DNA from: Shewanella sp. UCD-KL12
GTDB lineage: Bacteria > Pseudomonadota > Gammaproteobacteria > Enterobacterales > Shewanellaceae
Assembly (NCBI RefSeq): GCF_001957125.1
Contig: NZ_MPHJ01000005.1
Location: forward strand, 62,001-126,000
DNA length: 64,000 bases
Direction of reading: 5' to 3'
Shown: positions 48,650-58,417 of the stretch, piece by piece
Layout of the letters: each line of letters opens with the position of its first letter
Numbering within the stretch: position 1 is the stretch's first letter
Made by a program: the position numbers and the translations under genes
The notes under the pieces: model-generated
Told to the model about the DNA's origin: nothing
The model's database searches: none
What the model saw: the letters and a program-made list of their open reading frames with translations, nothing else

Positions 48650-49055
48650 GGCGCCTCCAATTATGTCTATCGATATGATGTCGTGTTTTCGCGGCTCCTA
48701 GTCCTTAAATTAATCCATTAATTATGTTTATCGAAGAAAATGTTCAGTGATCATAAAGCAATAAATAGCTATCACCTTGATTTTATACTGACACTATTAA
48801 GAAGCCGCTTCAATCACTTGCTTAGAACTTTCTTTTACTGAGACTCTACCACTTAGATTACACTGATATGACAAATGGCAATTAGATAAACTAGCTGTAT
48901 AATTTATCATCGACTCCGGTAATAATTATGCTGTTGATAAACAAATATTACCCAAGCAGATCCCCGCTAAAGCTAGGGCCAGAACCTTGCACTTTGAGGG
49001 AGTTTAGGTAAAATACGCGCCCTTTCGTGGTTCACCCGTAGATGAGAAATAGTTA
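48650..49055. other. 406-bp divergent spacer, PhoH and rapA promoters
   Basis: No gene seen. It must hold the promoters of both the PhoH gene and rapA; a candidate for rapA is listed separately. The upstream part is AT-rich. Confidence 0.55.
48987..49014 (+). promoter_or_regulatory. Candidate sigma-70 promoter of rapA
   Basis: TTGCAC (-35, 48987-48992) and TAAAAT (-10, 49009-49014) are separated by 16 bases, 42 bases before the rapA ATG. Confidence 0.45.
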
Positions 49056-51962
49056 ATGCCCTTTTCCTTAGGTCAACGTTGGATAAGTGATACTGAATCA
49101 GAACTTGGTTTAGGTACTGTAGTAGGATTAGAAGGCCGTATGGTCACACTAATGTTTCCAGCCACCGATGAGAACAGGTTGTTCTCACGTGCAGATGCCC
49201 CCCTAACTCGAGTTATCTATAACCCAGGCGACAAAGTTGAAAGCCATGAAGGCTGGAGTCTGACAGTTACTGAGCTTGAGGAAAAAAACGAGCTCATTAT
49301 CTATCACGGAGTTCATTGCGAAACAGGCGAACAAACCAGCCTGAGAGAAACACTGCTTAATCACAATATTCGCTTCAATAAGCCTCAAGACCGCCTTTTT
49401 GCTGGCCAGATCGATCGTCTCGATAGATTTGGTGTGCGCTTTAATAGCCAGCTATTGCGTCATAAACTTGCGACATCCGATCTACTTGGGCTCCAAGGGC
49501 CACGTGTAGGCTTGATCCCTCACCAGCAGTGGATTGCCCATGAAGTGGGTCGCCGATTCGCACCTCGGGTATTACTTGCCGATGAAGTGGGCCTAGGTAA
49601 AACCATCGAAGCTGGCTTGATTATTCATCAGCAGTTACTCACTGGCCGTGCTGAACGTATCTTGGTGATAGTTCCCGATACATTGCGTCACCAATGGTTA
49701 GTTGAGATGTTACGTCGCTTCAACCTTAAGTTCTCTGTATTTGATGAAGACAGATGTATCGAGGCCTACGCCGATAACGATAACCCTTTTTACACTGAAC
49801 AGTTAGTGATCTGCTCCCTTGAGCTGCTACGTAAAAAGAAACGTCTCGAACAGGCTCTGGATGCTGATTGGGATCTAATGGTTGTCGATGAAGCGCACCA
49901 CCTTGAGTGGACTGAAGAGGCGCCAAGCCGTGCTTATCGTGTGGTTGAAGCCCTGAGTGAAGTGGTTCCTGGAGTTTTACTACTTACAGCAACGCCCGAT
50001 CAACTTGGCCATCAGAGTCACTTTGCTAGATTACGCTTACTCGATCCTGACCGCTTCTATGACTATGAAGCTTTCCTCGCAGAGGAGAGCAGTTATAAAG
50101 AGGTTGCCAGTGTTGCCGAAGCCCTTGCTAGTGGTGGTGAACTGGACAGCGATGCAGTTGCAAACCTCACTGAACTATTGAGTGAAAAAGATATTAGTGA
50201 TGTGCTTGAACTGATTCAATCGAGCAGTGCCGATAGCGACCAGCAGCAAGCTGCTCGTGATGAACTACTGCAAGATCTACTTGACCGTCACGGTACTGGC
50301 CGAGTGCTTTATCGTAACAGTCGTGCATCAGTAGCAGGATTCCCAACGCGTATTCTTCATACCCACCCACAACAGATGCCGTCGCAATATGCTACCGCCG
50401 CTCGTGTTGGTGCAATGATGAATGGCCACTTGGATACTGCTGCAAAAGTAAAGCAGGCATTGAGCCCTGAAAAGATCTACCAAGACTTCGACAGCAGTAG
50501 TGCCAGCTGGTGGAAGTTTGATCCAAGAGTTGACTGGCTCATTGAGTTCCTAAAAGCCAATCGCAGTAAGAAAGTATTAATCATTGCTAGCCAGGCTGAA
50601 ACAGCACTAAGCCTAGAGGAAGCCCTACGTACCCGTGAAGGTATTCAGACAACCGTTTTCCATGAAGGCATGTCGATTATTGAGCGTGATAAAGCAGGGG
50701 CTTACTTTGCACAAGAGACAGGTGGTGCTCAGGCGCTTATCTGTAGTGAAATTGGATCTGAAGGTCGTAACTTCCAATTTGCTAGCCAACTTGTGCTATT
50801 TGATCTGCCGCTTAACCCAGATCTTCTCGAGCAACGTATCGGTCGACTCGATCGTATCGGTCAAAACAATGATGTTGAGATCCACTTGCCCTACCTTGCC
50901 GGTACTGCGCAAGAGTGCTTGATGCAGTGGTACCACCAAGGGCTTAACGCCTTTGAGCAAACCTGTCCAAGTGGTCACATTCTGTTTAACGAGTTTTCAG
51001 AGTCACTACTGTCACAGCTCATCAACCAGGATGAATCTGCCTTAGAAGCGCTGCTAGAAAACACTCAGACTCGTTACCAAGAGCTAAAGGTAGCCATGGA
51101 GCAAGGGCGCGATAAACTGCTTGAGATTAACTCTCACGGCGGTGAACGTGCTAACAAACTCGTTGAGCGCATTGCCGAGCGAGATGAAGACACTCAGCTT
51201 ATCGGTTCAGTGATCAGATTGTGGGATATTATCGGTGTCGAGCAAGAAGACAGCGGTGAAAATAATATCGTACTCAGAACCAGTGAACACATGATGTTCC
51301 CTACCTACCCAGGTCTTTCTGAAGATGGTATGACAGTAACTTTTGATCGTGATGTCGCTCTATCTAGAGACGATATTGCACTGATCACACAAGAGCACCC
51401 TCTGGTTCAAACGGGCTTAGATCTGATCACCTCATCAGAGACGGGTACCACAAGCGTGGCAGTATTGAAAAATAAAGCCCTGCCTGCTGGCACCATCTTC
51501 CTTGAGCTAATCTATATGGTCGATGCTTCAGCGCCGAAATCAAGTCAGCTATATCGTTACTTGCCACCAACGCCTGTACGTATTTTACTGGATAAAAACG
51601 GCAATAACCTCTCTGATAATGTCAGCTACGAGAGCTTCGATAAGCAGCTTAGCGCGGTAAATCGTCATATCGCCAGCAAGTTAGTGAACGCATCTCAAAC
51701 CGTGTTGCACCCACTATTTGCCAAAGGTGAAGAGTTTGCTCAAAGCGAGCTTAAGCTACTTGCCGAAAGTGCTCGCGCACGAATGACTTCGCAGCTAACG
51801 GGCGAGCTTGAGCGTCTTGAAGCACTCAAAGCGGTTAACCCGAATATTCGTGATGAAGAACTGACTCACCTAAAAGAGCAGATGACAGAGCTTAATGGCT
51901 ATTTAGACGACAGCCTGCTACAGCTTGATGCTGTGCGCCTAGTGCTCGTCAGTCACGCCTAA
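49056..51962 (+). CDS. rapA: RNA polymerase-associated Swi2/Snf2 ATPase RapA
   Basis: Recycles RNA polymerase during transcription by an ATP-dependent Swi2/Snf2 motor. The length of 968 matches E. coli RapA exactly. N-terminal Tudor-like domains ([20 protein letters not shown]) bind RNA polymerase. The helicase motifs are in place: Walker [13 protein letters not shown] (about 176-187, K183), DEAH at about 278-281, [10 protein letters not shown], and the C-terminal motif [13 protein letters not shown]. The rest is a helical domain and a C-terminal tail. A strong terminator follows. Confidence 0.97.
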   Translation: MPFSLGQRWISDTESELGLGTVVGLEGRMVTLMFPATDENRLFSRADAPLTRVIYNPGDKVESHEGWSLTVTELEEKNELIIYHGVHCETGEQTSLRETLLNHNIRFNKPQDRLFAGQIDRLDRFGVRFNSQLLRHKLATSDLLGLQGPRVGLIPHQQWIAHEVGRRFAPRVLLADEVGLGKTIEAGLIIHQQLLTGRAERILVIVPDTLRHQWLVEMLRRFNLKFSVFDEDRCIEAYADNDNPFYTEQLVICSLELLRKKKRLEQALDADWDLMVVDEAHHLEWTEEAPSRAYRVVEALSEVVPGVLLLTATPDQLGHQSHFARLRLLDPDRFYDYEAFLAEESSYKEVASVAEALASGGELDSDAVANLTELLSEKDISDVLELIQSSSADSDQQQAARDELLQDLLDRHGTGRVLYRNSRASVAGFPTRILHTHPQQMPSQYATAARVGAMMNGHLDTAAKVKQALSPEKIYQDFDSSSASWWKFDPRVDWLIEFLKANRSKKVLIIASQAETALSLEEALRTREGIQTTVFHEGMSIIERDKAGAYFAQETGGAQALICSEIGSEGRNFQFASQLVLFDLPLNPDLLEQRIGRLDRIGQNNDVEIHLPYLAGTAQECLMQWYHQGLNAFEQTCPSGHILFNEFSESLLSQLINQDESALEALLENTQTRYQELKVAMEQGRDKLLEINSHGGERANKLVERIAERDEDTQLIGSVIRLWDIIGVEQEDSGENNIVLRTSEHMMFPTYPGLSEDGMTVTFDRDVALSRDDIALITQEHPLVQTGLDLITSSETGTTSVAVLKNKALPAGTIFLELIYMVDASAPKSSQLYRYLPPTPVRILLDKNGNNLSDNVSYESFDKQLSAVNRHIASKLVNASQTVLHPLFAKGEEFAQSELKLLAESARARMTSQLTGELERLEALKAVNPNIRDEELTHLKEQMTELNGYLDDSLLQLDAVRLVLVSHA

Positions 51963-51976
51963 CGCTACAAGTATTT

Positions 51977-52004
51977 AGACCTTAGGTGCTAGCACCTAAG
52001 GTCT
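51977..52004 (+). terminator. Palindromic terminator of rapA
   Basis: AGACCTTAGGTGCT (51977-51990) and AGCACCTAAGGTCT (51991-52004) form a perfect 28-bp palindrome, followed by a T-rich stretch (CCCTTTTTT at 52016). As a hairpin it would have a near-zero loop; as a terminator the inner bases open. Confidence 0.7.
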
Positions 52005-52088
52005 ATCAATTTGGCCCTTTTTTACTCTCTTAGTCTGCATATCCTGTTATACTTTCACTATTGTATTCATTAGCTTCTTTCCTCTTTT

Positions 52089-53003
52089 ATGCGATCACCG
52101 CTCAGTTTAAGCCTCCTGATACTCGTTAGTTCAGCCAGCCTATTAATTTGTATTCCAAGCTTTGCCGCCGATCCAGAAACCAATGTGACTAATGAGCAAG
52201 TTGAAGAGAAAAAAGTCGATAAGCACAGCAAATATGATTACCTGCCGCAAGAGGAGGTCATAGAGATAACCGTTGGCCAGCAACAGAGCGAGATTTTAGT
52301 AAAATCATGGAGCGGTAAGAAGAAATTAGGCGCAGCTATTTTATTTGCAACTCCAGGTATGGGTGCAGACGGGGCAGGATTAAACGCCTACCTTAGGCGC
52401 GAATTAACGCGAACAGGCTGGGCAACAATCGCCATAACGCCACCGAAGAAGGTCTCGACACCCAATTTTGCGACTCAACCTGAAGAGGTAGCAAAAGCAG
52501 GCGAAGGTATAAATAATCAAAAAGCCAATGAGGCAACTAAGCAGTACTCAGAAGAGGTTTGGAAAGATATTCGAGAGAAGCAAACTCAGTTTGTTACCCA
52601 AACAATGAGTCAACTTGATGCTATCGGCGCTCCCTATCCAGGTAAACGTTTACTGATCACTAGCGGTCAGGGAGCTGGCCTTGCGATCTCAATGATCAGT
52701 AATAATCTCTTACCTAAGCCAGATATCTTAGTGCTAATAAACCCTTATATGAAGATGAAAGAAGAGAATCAAGCGCTAGCGAAAATGTTAGCCCAACTTG
52801 AGGTCCCTATTCTCGATATTCAATCTGAAGACGGCCATAGAGCTTCCTATGCGACCGTCAAAGATAGGGCTGAACTCTCTCCTCAAAATGCCCCCTATCG
52901 TTATAGTCAGCAACGACTGGCGTTAAACCTTAATAACGAAACAGCCTGGAATACCACTTTAAAACTGATAGAAGGCTTTGCACAAAGGATTAGCAAACGC
53001 TAG
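52089..53003 (+). CDS. DUF3530 family protein (alpha/beta-hydrolase-like)
   Basis: A 304-residue exported protein with a signal peptide ending SFAA. The body shows an alpha/beta-hydrolase-like layout: a strand LGAAILFATPGMGADGAG, then RRELTRTGWATIAITPP, a nucleophile-elbow-like region RLLITSGQGAGLAIS (GxGxG, with Gln in the nucleophile place rather than Ser), and VPILDIQSEDGH. This matches the DUF3530 family found beside rapA in Shewanella. The lack of the canonical Ser elbow suggests it may not be an esterase. The gene is separate from rapA by its terminator. Confidence 0.85.
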   Translation: MRSPLSLSLLILVSSASLLICIPSFAADPETNVTNEQVEEKKVDKHSKYDYLPQEEVIEITVGQQQSEILVKSWSGKKKLGAAILFATPGMGADGAGLNAYLRRELTRTGWATIAITPPKKVSTPNFATQPEEVAKAGEGINNQKANEATKQYSEEVWKDIREKQTQFVTQTMSQLDAIGAPYPGKRLLITSGQGAGLAISMISNNLLPKPDILVLINPYMKMKEENQALAKMLAQLEVPILDIQSEDGHRASYATVKDRAELSPQNAPYRYSQQRLALNLNNETAWNTTLKLIEGFAQRISKR

Positions 53004-53048
53004 AAGCCTGCTTCGGAAAACCAGAGTATAGGCACTAGCGATATTGGC

Positions 53049-53549
53049 TTAATCTTTTTTCTCTTTGGTCAGCATCAAAGCCAGTGCAATTAAGACGACT
53101 ATGATGCCCATATAGAGCAGCTCTAACATAGAAGTTGGCTTCATCTCGGTAAAGTATGAGAACACCTTGATAATCAACATCATCAAGATAACTTTACCCA
53201 ACTTACTTTTAAGTGAATCAATACTGCTTATTATCAGTATCTTACCACCCGCCTCACTCTTCTCCGCTGGCTCTAATTTACTGATAAACAGCTCGTATAA
53301 ACCAAAGGCAAAGATAAGCAACACTGCACCTAACAGGAAGGTATCGAGTATCTCTACCACCACCATCACCAGTTCATTTCTCACTTCATGACTACTGGTT
53401 AAAATATAGTTCCAGATAAGCTCGAGCATGTGAATAACATCTAGTACACCCATGATGAATATTACGAATGCAGCAACAATGCAGGCAAACACTCCGAGCA
53501 TCACCGACAGCCGGCTACTCCATAAAATTCGTTCAAATAGGTTTCGCAT
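53049..53549 (-). CDS. YqhA/UPF0114 family membrane protein
   Basis: A 166-residue inner-membrane protein with four predicted helices. It has UPF0114 signatures: MRNLFERILWSSRLSVML, a central VEILDTFLLGAVLLIFAFGLYELFI, and SIDSLKSKLGKVILMMLI. E. coli YqhA is of similar length. Function not established; members are thought to be a channel-like membrane protein. Convergent with the DUF3530 gene, ending 45 bp away. Confidence 0.85.
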   Translation of the reverse strand: MRNLFERILWSSRLSVMLGVFACIVAAFVIFIMGVLDVIHMLELIWNYILTSSHEVRNELVMVVVEILDTFLLGAVLLIFAFGLYELFISKLEPAEKSEAGGKILIISSIDSLKSKLGKVILMMLIIKVFSYFTEMKPTSMLELLYMGIIVVLIALALMLTKEKKD

Positions 53550-53704
53550 CTCGATCCTTGATTATAAAGATATGGCAATAAAAATTGAGTGGGATAATAG
53601 AGATTCGATTAAAGAAGACTAGCAGCTGAACGACAGAGTGTGATCAAACTCACTTTTTAACCAGTAAGCGTCTAGTAGGAAAAGTGAGTCTCTCATTTTT
53701 CAAG

Positions 53705-54511
53705 CTACCACCAAGATTGCCTCACTTTATAAGCTTTATCAGGCTCGCCAGTTTGACGTTTTGCTGCAACAATGCGGTTTTTACCAAGCAGTAATTTAAT
53801 CTGGCTGATTGACTCACGAGACAGCAAGCTTCTAACGCTTGTCGTCCAGCTTCGATTGATACTATGTTTTATGGCTGCATTAGCATCGGGTGACGTTTTC
53901 GACAGTTGTGATGCAAGCTCACTGGCCCGTTCTATAGGCGACTCAACCACCTCAGTCACTAGCCCCTTTTTGAGTGCCTCAGGGGCCGCTAAAATCTCTG
54001 CAGTCATAGTGAGCAACATCGCTTGATCGCGAGAAACCACTTCACGTAGCGAGACAAGCCCAGCCATATCCGGTACTAAGCCCCACTTAGCCTCCATAAT
54101 AGACAGCTTGGCTTCTTTCGATGCGATACGAATATCAGCGCCCAGCGCTATCTGCATGCCGCCACCAAAGCAACAACCTTCGATAACGGCAATAACAGGC
54201 ACAGGTAAACGGCGCCAGCCTACTGACACTCTTTGCGCTAAGTTGGCATTGCCCGGTAACCATTTAAAAAGCAGCTTTAACGGTTGAGTCGGTGAACTAA
54301 TGACACTTTTAACATCTAAACCCGAACTGAAATTCCCCTCACTGCCTGAAAGAATCACAGCCTTTAGTGTGCGATCTTTTTTTAGCTCGCTAATTACTGC
54401 ATCAATCTCACGAAACATCTCAAAGTTAAGCGCATTGAATTTATCAGGTCGGTTTAAGACAACATGTGCCACCTGTTGGTTAATCTTAAGCTGAACGAAC
54501 TTCCTTGCCAT
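53705..54511 (-). CDS. Crotonase/enoyl-CoA hydratase family protein
   Basis: A 268-residue crotonase-fold enzyme acting on acyl-CoA thioesters. Oxyanion-hole motifs: VAHVVLNRPDKFNALNFEMF, GSEGNFSSGLDVKSV, and EGCCFGGGMQIALGADIRI. The residue matching the catalytic Glu of enoyl-CoA hydratase is in IMEAKWGLVPDMAGLVSL: the second Glu position of the canonical pair is Asp-like (PDMAG), so hydratase activity is plausible but not certain. Ribosome site AGGG precedes the ATG. A FadR-like operator lies upstream, which would fit fatty-acid degradation. Confidence 0.85.
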   Translation of the reverse strand: MARKFVQLKINQQVAHVVLNRPDKFNALNFEMFREIDAVISELKKDRTLKAVILSGSEGNFSSGLDVKSVISSPTQPLKLLFKWLPGNANLAQRVSVGWRRLPVPVIAVIEGCCFGGGMQIALGADIRIASKEAKLSIMEAKWGLVPDMAGLVSLREVVSRDQAMLLTMTAEILAAPEALKKGLVTEVVESPIERASELASQLSKTSPDANAAIKHSINRSWTTSVRSLLSRESISQIKLLLGKNRIVAAKRQTGEPDKAYKVRQSWW

Positions 54512-54917
54512 ATCACCCTCTACTAATCAAACTGGTCTGTCCAGACTAGAGGTTAACATATTTGGATTATTTAACTAATAGAGATAACATACAAAGAAAG
54601 TTTGACTGACGTCAAAAAAATGGCATAGTACTTTCCTCTTTTGACTCAGAGTAATAGACAATAACTTATAGGGTATCGATAGCGCTTTATTTAGCTTTTT
54701 ATGGAATTAACGTTAGAGACTTGTCTTTGAGTTCAGCATAGACATTAAGCCAATGAATAGATCGGCATACTCATCAAATACAGATTAATACCTATTTATC
54801 GTCCGTTGAACCTGAAAAAATTAACAAAAACTGCGCCTAAATTTATCATTTGAAGCACCGAAGTCAGTAATAAGTGTTATCTTGAATATATGGGCAGATT
54901 AGGATGTTGAAACGATA
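54512..54917. other. 406-bp divergent spacer
   Basis: Between the crotonase start and the receiver-CheC start. Apart from the FadR-like site at 54530-54546 I see nothing definite. The DNA is AT-rich near 54590-54870. Confidence 0.5.
54530..54546 (-). promoter_or_regulatory. Candidate FadR-type operator
   Basis: AACTGGTC-T-GTCCAGAC matches the FadR-like palindrome AACTGGTC-N-GACCAGTT in 13 of 16 defined positions. It also reads as the 8-2-8 inverted repeat CTGGTCTG/CAGACTAG at 54532-54549. It lies 19 bases upstream of the crotonase start. Inference only. Confidence 0.4.
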
Positions 54918-55913
54918 ATGCCGATCCCAGTACTGATATGCGATGATTCCGCTCTTGCCAGAAAACAGATGGCGAGAACCCTACCCAAGGAGTGGGATGT
55001 CGATATTACCTTCGCTAATAATGGTGCCGAAGGCATTGAAGCTATTCGAGCCGGTAAAGGTGAGGTGGTATTTCTCGATCTCAATATGCCGGTCATGGAT
55101 GGCTATGAAGTCTTACAGACCATTCAGCAAGAAGATCTTCCAGCTTTAGTCATCGTCGTGTCTGGCGATATTCAAATCAAGGCTCACGAGCGTGTCAAAG
55201 CCATGGGTGCGCTCGATTTTATCCAGAAACCTGTCAGTGCTGACGCGATTAGCAATATCTTACAAGAATATGGCATTCTCACCATCGCACTCGGGGATGA
55301 AGTCGCCGAAAGCCCGATGATTGAAGTCGATCTTCGTGATGCTTGTCAGGAGATTGCCAACGTCGCTATGGGCCGTGCAGCCGACCTACTCGCAAAACTC
55401 CTCGATGTTTTCGTGCTATTACCTATTCCAAATGTCAACGTCCTCGAGGTCAGTGAGCTGACAATGACCCTTAAGGCGACTGAAGAACATAGTACGGTAT
55501 CTGCGCTTTGCCAGGGCTTTATTGGCGCAGGAGTCGCAGGCGAAGCCCTGTTGCTGTTCCATGACTCATCTTTTAAAGATATGGCCAAATTAATGGGCCT
55601 AGCAAACCCTGAAGATAAAAATACCGAGATGGAAGTGATGATCGATACTGGTAATGTATTGATTGGGGCTTTTCTCAACGGTATCTCTGAACAGCTACAT
55701 ATGAAGTTTAGCCAGAGCCATCCGGTAGTACTCGGACGTCACTGTACGGTGAATGATCTCATTCACGATAATTCAGAAAAATGGTCTCGCACATTAGCAA
55801 TGGAGATTAACTACCGAATCGAAGATCACGATGTTCAATGCGATCTACTTTTGCTATTCACCGAAGACTCATTACCGACGCTTAATTTTAAGCTCGGTTA
55901 CCTGTTTGATTAA
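54918..55913 (+). CDS. Receiver domain fused to a CheC/CheX-like phosphatase domain
   Basis: A 331-residue protein. Residues 1-125 are a receiver with the acidic pocket (ICDDSALARKQMART) and phospho-Asp in VVFLDLNMPVMDGY; the Lys is in DFIQKPV. The rest is CheC/CheX-like: motif DACQEIANVAMGRAADLL with the E-x-x-N pattern, and a second copy MIDTGNVLIGAFLNGISEQL. CheC-type domains dephosphorylate a receiver, so this may be a phosphatase with a regulated input. It is 13 bp upstream of a diguanylate cyclase gene, so the pair is likely an operon. Confidence 0.85.
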   Translation: MPIPVLICDDSALARKQMARTLPKEWDVDITFANNGAEGIEAIRAGKGEVVFLDLNMPVMDGYEVLQTIQQEDLPALVIVVSGDIQIKAHERVKAMGALDFIQKPVSADAISNILQEYGILTIALGDEVAESPMIEVDLRDACQEIANVAMGRAADLLAKLLDVFVLLPIPNVNVLEVSELTMTLKATEEHSTVSALCQGFIGAGVAGEALLLFHDSSFKDMAKLMGLANPEDKNTEMEVMIDTGNVLIGAFLNGISEQLHMKFSQSHPVVLGRHCTVNDLIHDNSEKWSRTLAMEINYRIEDHDVQCDLLLLFTEDSLPTLNFKLGYLFD

Positions 55914-55926
55914 GTTGGACCCATCT

Positions 55927-56892
55927 ATGTCACATGACCAAAGCGCAATGAACGAACTCCACTGGTTAATCGATATGGTTCAAACCATCGAAGTCGGCTT
56001 AGTGGTTCTCGATAAGAATTTCAATATTCAGCTTTGGAATGGCTTTATGGAGAACCACAGTGGGGTTTCTCCAAACTCAATAAAAGACTGCAACCTGTTC
56101 GAGCAGTTCGAGTACCTGCCTGAGGCTTGGCTCAAACAGAAGATGGAATCGGTTTTTTTACTGAAAAACCGCGCTTTTATTAGCTGGGAACAGAGACCTT
56201 ACGTCTTTAAATTTAAGAACTATCGTCCCATTACAGGACGCGCTGATTTTATGTACCAAAACGTCACCCTACTGCCCCTATCATCACTGACTGGGCAGAT
56301 CACTCATATCAGTATGATTGTTTATGATGTGACAGATGTGGCGATCAACAAGCTTCAGCTAAAAGCAGTTAATGAACGTTTAGAGCATCTGAGTCAAACC
56401 GACGGCCTTACTCAATTACATAACCGCAGACATTGGCAGATATGCATGCAAAAGGAGTTTGATCGCCATGCCAGATACGGCGATGAAACCAGCCTAGTCA
56501 TGTTCGATATCGATCACTTTAAAAAGATCAATGATACTTACGGCCATATGGCGGGTGATAAAGTTATCCAGCATATTTCGCACTTGTTAAAGCAATCGCT
56601 GCGTGAAACTGACTGTGCAGGGCGTTATGGTGGTGAGGAGTTCTCGGTAGTACTCGCCAAAACCAATGCCCAAGATGCCCTTAACTTTGCCGATCGCCTA
56701 CGTAAGAAGATAGAAACCACCTCGTTAGTTTATGAGGGGCAATCAATTAAGGTTACTGTCAGCATGGGCATTAGCGATCTCCAGGCACAACAAGAGAATA
56801 GTGGTCAGTGGTTATCCTTTGCCGATCAAGCACTCTATGAAGCCAAGGAAGCTGGCCGAAACCAGTGTGTGATCTATCAAGAGAAGCCATAA
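55927..56892 (+). CDS. PAS-GGDEF diguanylate cyclase
   Basis: A 321-residue cytoplasmic c-di-GMP synthase. The frame is open from 55831, but the ATG at 55927 follows the CheC gene stop by 13 bp, giving an operon start. Residues 10-145 are a PAS domain (WLIDMVQTIEVGLVVLDKNFNIQLWNGFM). The cyclase has GRYGGEEF, the metal Asp in VMFDIDHFKKINDTYGH, and an intact inhibitory RxxD (RETD) five residues before GGEEF. It looks fully active. Control by the upstream receiver-CheC protein is likely. Confidence 0.93.
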   Translation: MSHDQSAMNELHWLIDMVQTIEVGLVVLDKNFNIQLWNGFMENHSGVSPNSIKDCNLFEQFEYLPEAWLKQKMESVFLLKNRAFISWEQRPYVFKFKNYRPITGRADFMYQNVTLLPLSSLTGQITHISMIVYDVTDVAINKLQLKAVNERLEHLSQTDGLTQLHNRRHWQICMQKEFDRHARYGDETSLVMFDIDHFKKINDTYGHMAGDKVIQHISHLLKQSLRETDCAGRYGGEEFSVVLAKTNAQDALNFADRLRKKIETTSLVYEGQSIKVTVSMGISDLQAQQENSGQWLSFADQALYEAKEAGRNQCVIYQEKP

Positions 56893-56905
56893 GGCTCAGA
56901 AAGCA

Positions 56906-56929
56906 AAAAGGCCCAATTATGGGCCTTTT
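56906..56929 (+). terminator. Terminator of the REC-CheC/GGDEF operon
   Basis: AAAAGGCCC (56906-56914) and GGGCCTTTT (56921-56929), a 9-bp perfect stem with a 6-base loop, followed by ATTG. It also faces the convergent rraB. Confidence 0.85.
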
Positions 56930-56955
56930 ATTGAGTTTCGCAAGACTGGAAAATA

Positions 56956-57375
56956 TTAACGAGAAATATCTTCACCGTCATCTAATTCATCATCGAACTC
57001 ATCGTCACGTACTTCGCCATTTTCATCAATGAAGTAAGTGCCCCAGCCGTCATAATCAACTTTCTGCTTCTGAGCAAGTTTGAGTAACCCCTCACATGCT
57101 AGATCAAGGATCTCAACTTCAAGCTTATGCTGGGCTACAGCATCGAAACAGTAGATCACAGAGCCATCTTCTAGCTCCATCTCTTCAGCATCATTCACCT
57201 CAAAACCTTGCTTGAACGCATCTACCGCTGCTTTTTCTAAACGATCGAAGCTGGTCGATGAAAAATGGTGCTCAATTGTGTACTCAGCATCAGGCTTTGA
57301 TCCATCCCCAAGAATAGCTTCAACTATCTCCAGATTTTCCTGTTTCTGTGCCGTAAGTAAACGCTCAATTGACAT
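56956..57375 (-). CDS. rraB: Ribonuclease E inhibitor RraB
   Basis: Binds RNase E and modulates mRNA turnover in the cytoplasm. The 139-residue product matches E. coli RraB in size and motifs: [46 protein letters not shown], and an acidic tail ([15 protein letters not shown]). It is convergent with the GGDEF gene. The acidic tail is the known RNase E-binding region. Confidence 0.95.
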   Translation of the reverse strand: MSIERLLTAQKQENLEIVEAILGDGSKPDAEYTIEHHFSSTSFDRLEKAAVDAFKQGFEVNDAEEMELEDGSVIYCFDAVAQHKLEVEILDLACEGLLKLAQKQKVDYDGWGTYFIDENGEVRDDEFDDELDDGEDISR

Positions 57376-57479
57376 GAATGACTCCCAATAAAATAACTGA
57401 GGGGATTATATACGTATCCCACTGACACATCAAAACCAGAGTTATTCCGATTAAGATTAAATTTCTGCCGCCACAAAAA

Positions 57480-57498
57480 AGCCTCCATGTAGGAGGCT
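57480..57498 (-). terminator. Terminator of plsC
   Basis: AGCCTCC (57480-57486) and GGAGGCT (57492-57498), 7 bp, loop 5. On the minus strand six T follow directly. Confidence 0.9.
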
Positions 57499-57544
57499 CT
57501 CGATTTAACGTCTAGCTATAATACCAATCAGTATAAGTAGCAGA

Positions 57545-58270
57545 TTATTTTGCCATCAAAGCCGACGCTTCAGAGTTTAACTGAGTGAGCTTAGCCGACA
57601 TCAAGGTATGAATACGTGACGAAAGCTCCTTCACTTGGTTTTTAGCGAGTCCCTTAGTCTCAATAGGGTCCATCACCTCAATAATCACCACGCCATTATT
57701 CCAGCGATTCAATTTGATATGACCTTGGTTAGAGGCAAGCACTGGTACCATAGATACGCCAGCTTCTATAGCGGTATGAAAGGCACCAGATTTAAACGGC
57801 AGTAACCCTTTACCACGTGAGCGAGTACCCTCTGGAAAAATCCAGATTGAGAGACACTTCTCTTTAATCTTTCTCGCTGTTTGCGCCATGGTTTCAAACG
57901 CGCGATTGCGGTTTTTTCTATCGATCAAAATATTACCGGATAACCAGTATATCTGCCCGAAAAATGGTACCCAAGCTAAACTCTTCTTACCTAAGCTCAC
58001 AGTTCCTTTAGGCACAGCCGCGGTGTGAGTGAACATATCAAAATTATTTTGATGGTTCGCAAGGTAGATGCAAGGCTCGCTTTTTACTACAGCAGTTGGC
58101 TTACGTACAATAACTTTTATCCCCAAAACTGGGGCGGCAAAAGAAAATATTTTAGCGAACATGTGTACATTGTCTCGATGGCGAGGTCTAAGTAAACAAA
58201 AAAGACCACCAAAAACAAATGCTAGCAAAAGCATCATAGCCAATATCAACGATCTGAGGATTAACAGCAC
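57545..58270 (-). CDS. plsC: 1-acyl-sn-glycerol-3-phosphate acyltransferase
   Basis: Second acyl transfer in phospholipid synthesis: lysophosphatidate to phosphatidate at the inner membrane. The frame extends to a TTG at 58327, but GGGAG lies 6 bases before a GTG at 58270, giving 241 residues, close to E. coli PlsC (245). After two hydrophobic segments, the catalytic NHQNNFD (NHx4D) and FPEGTRSRG motifs are clear. It has its own terminator. It diverges from nothing: the neighbouring zinc genes run in the same direction but are separated by 147 bp. Confidence 0.93.
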   Translation of the reverse strand: MLLILRSLILAMMLLLAFVFGGLFCLLRPRHRDNVHMFAKIFSFAAPVLGIKVIVRKPTAVVKSEPCIYLANHQNNFDMFTHTAAVPKGTVSLGKKSLAWVPFFGQIYWLSGNILIDRKNRNRAFETMAQTARKIKEKCLSIWIFPEGTRSRGKGLLPFKSGAFHTAIEAGVSMVPVLASNQGHIKLNRWNNGVVIIEVMDPIETKGLAKNQVKELSSRIHTLMSAKLTQLNSEASALMAK

Positions 58271-58417
58271 AACTAACTCCCATGATTCCAATGGCGACAG
58301 TATAGCCAGCAAGGGGGTGCGACTCAATATTTTGTTTACGAATGTAGCCCGAGATTGACGATAATTAATTAGAGCAAAAAGACTAATTTAAGCGCCTTTA
58401 TCGCAAACTGATATTAA

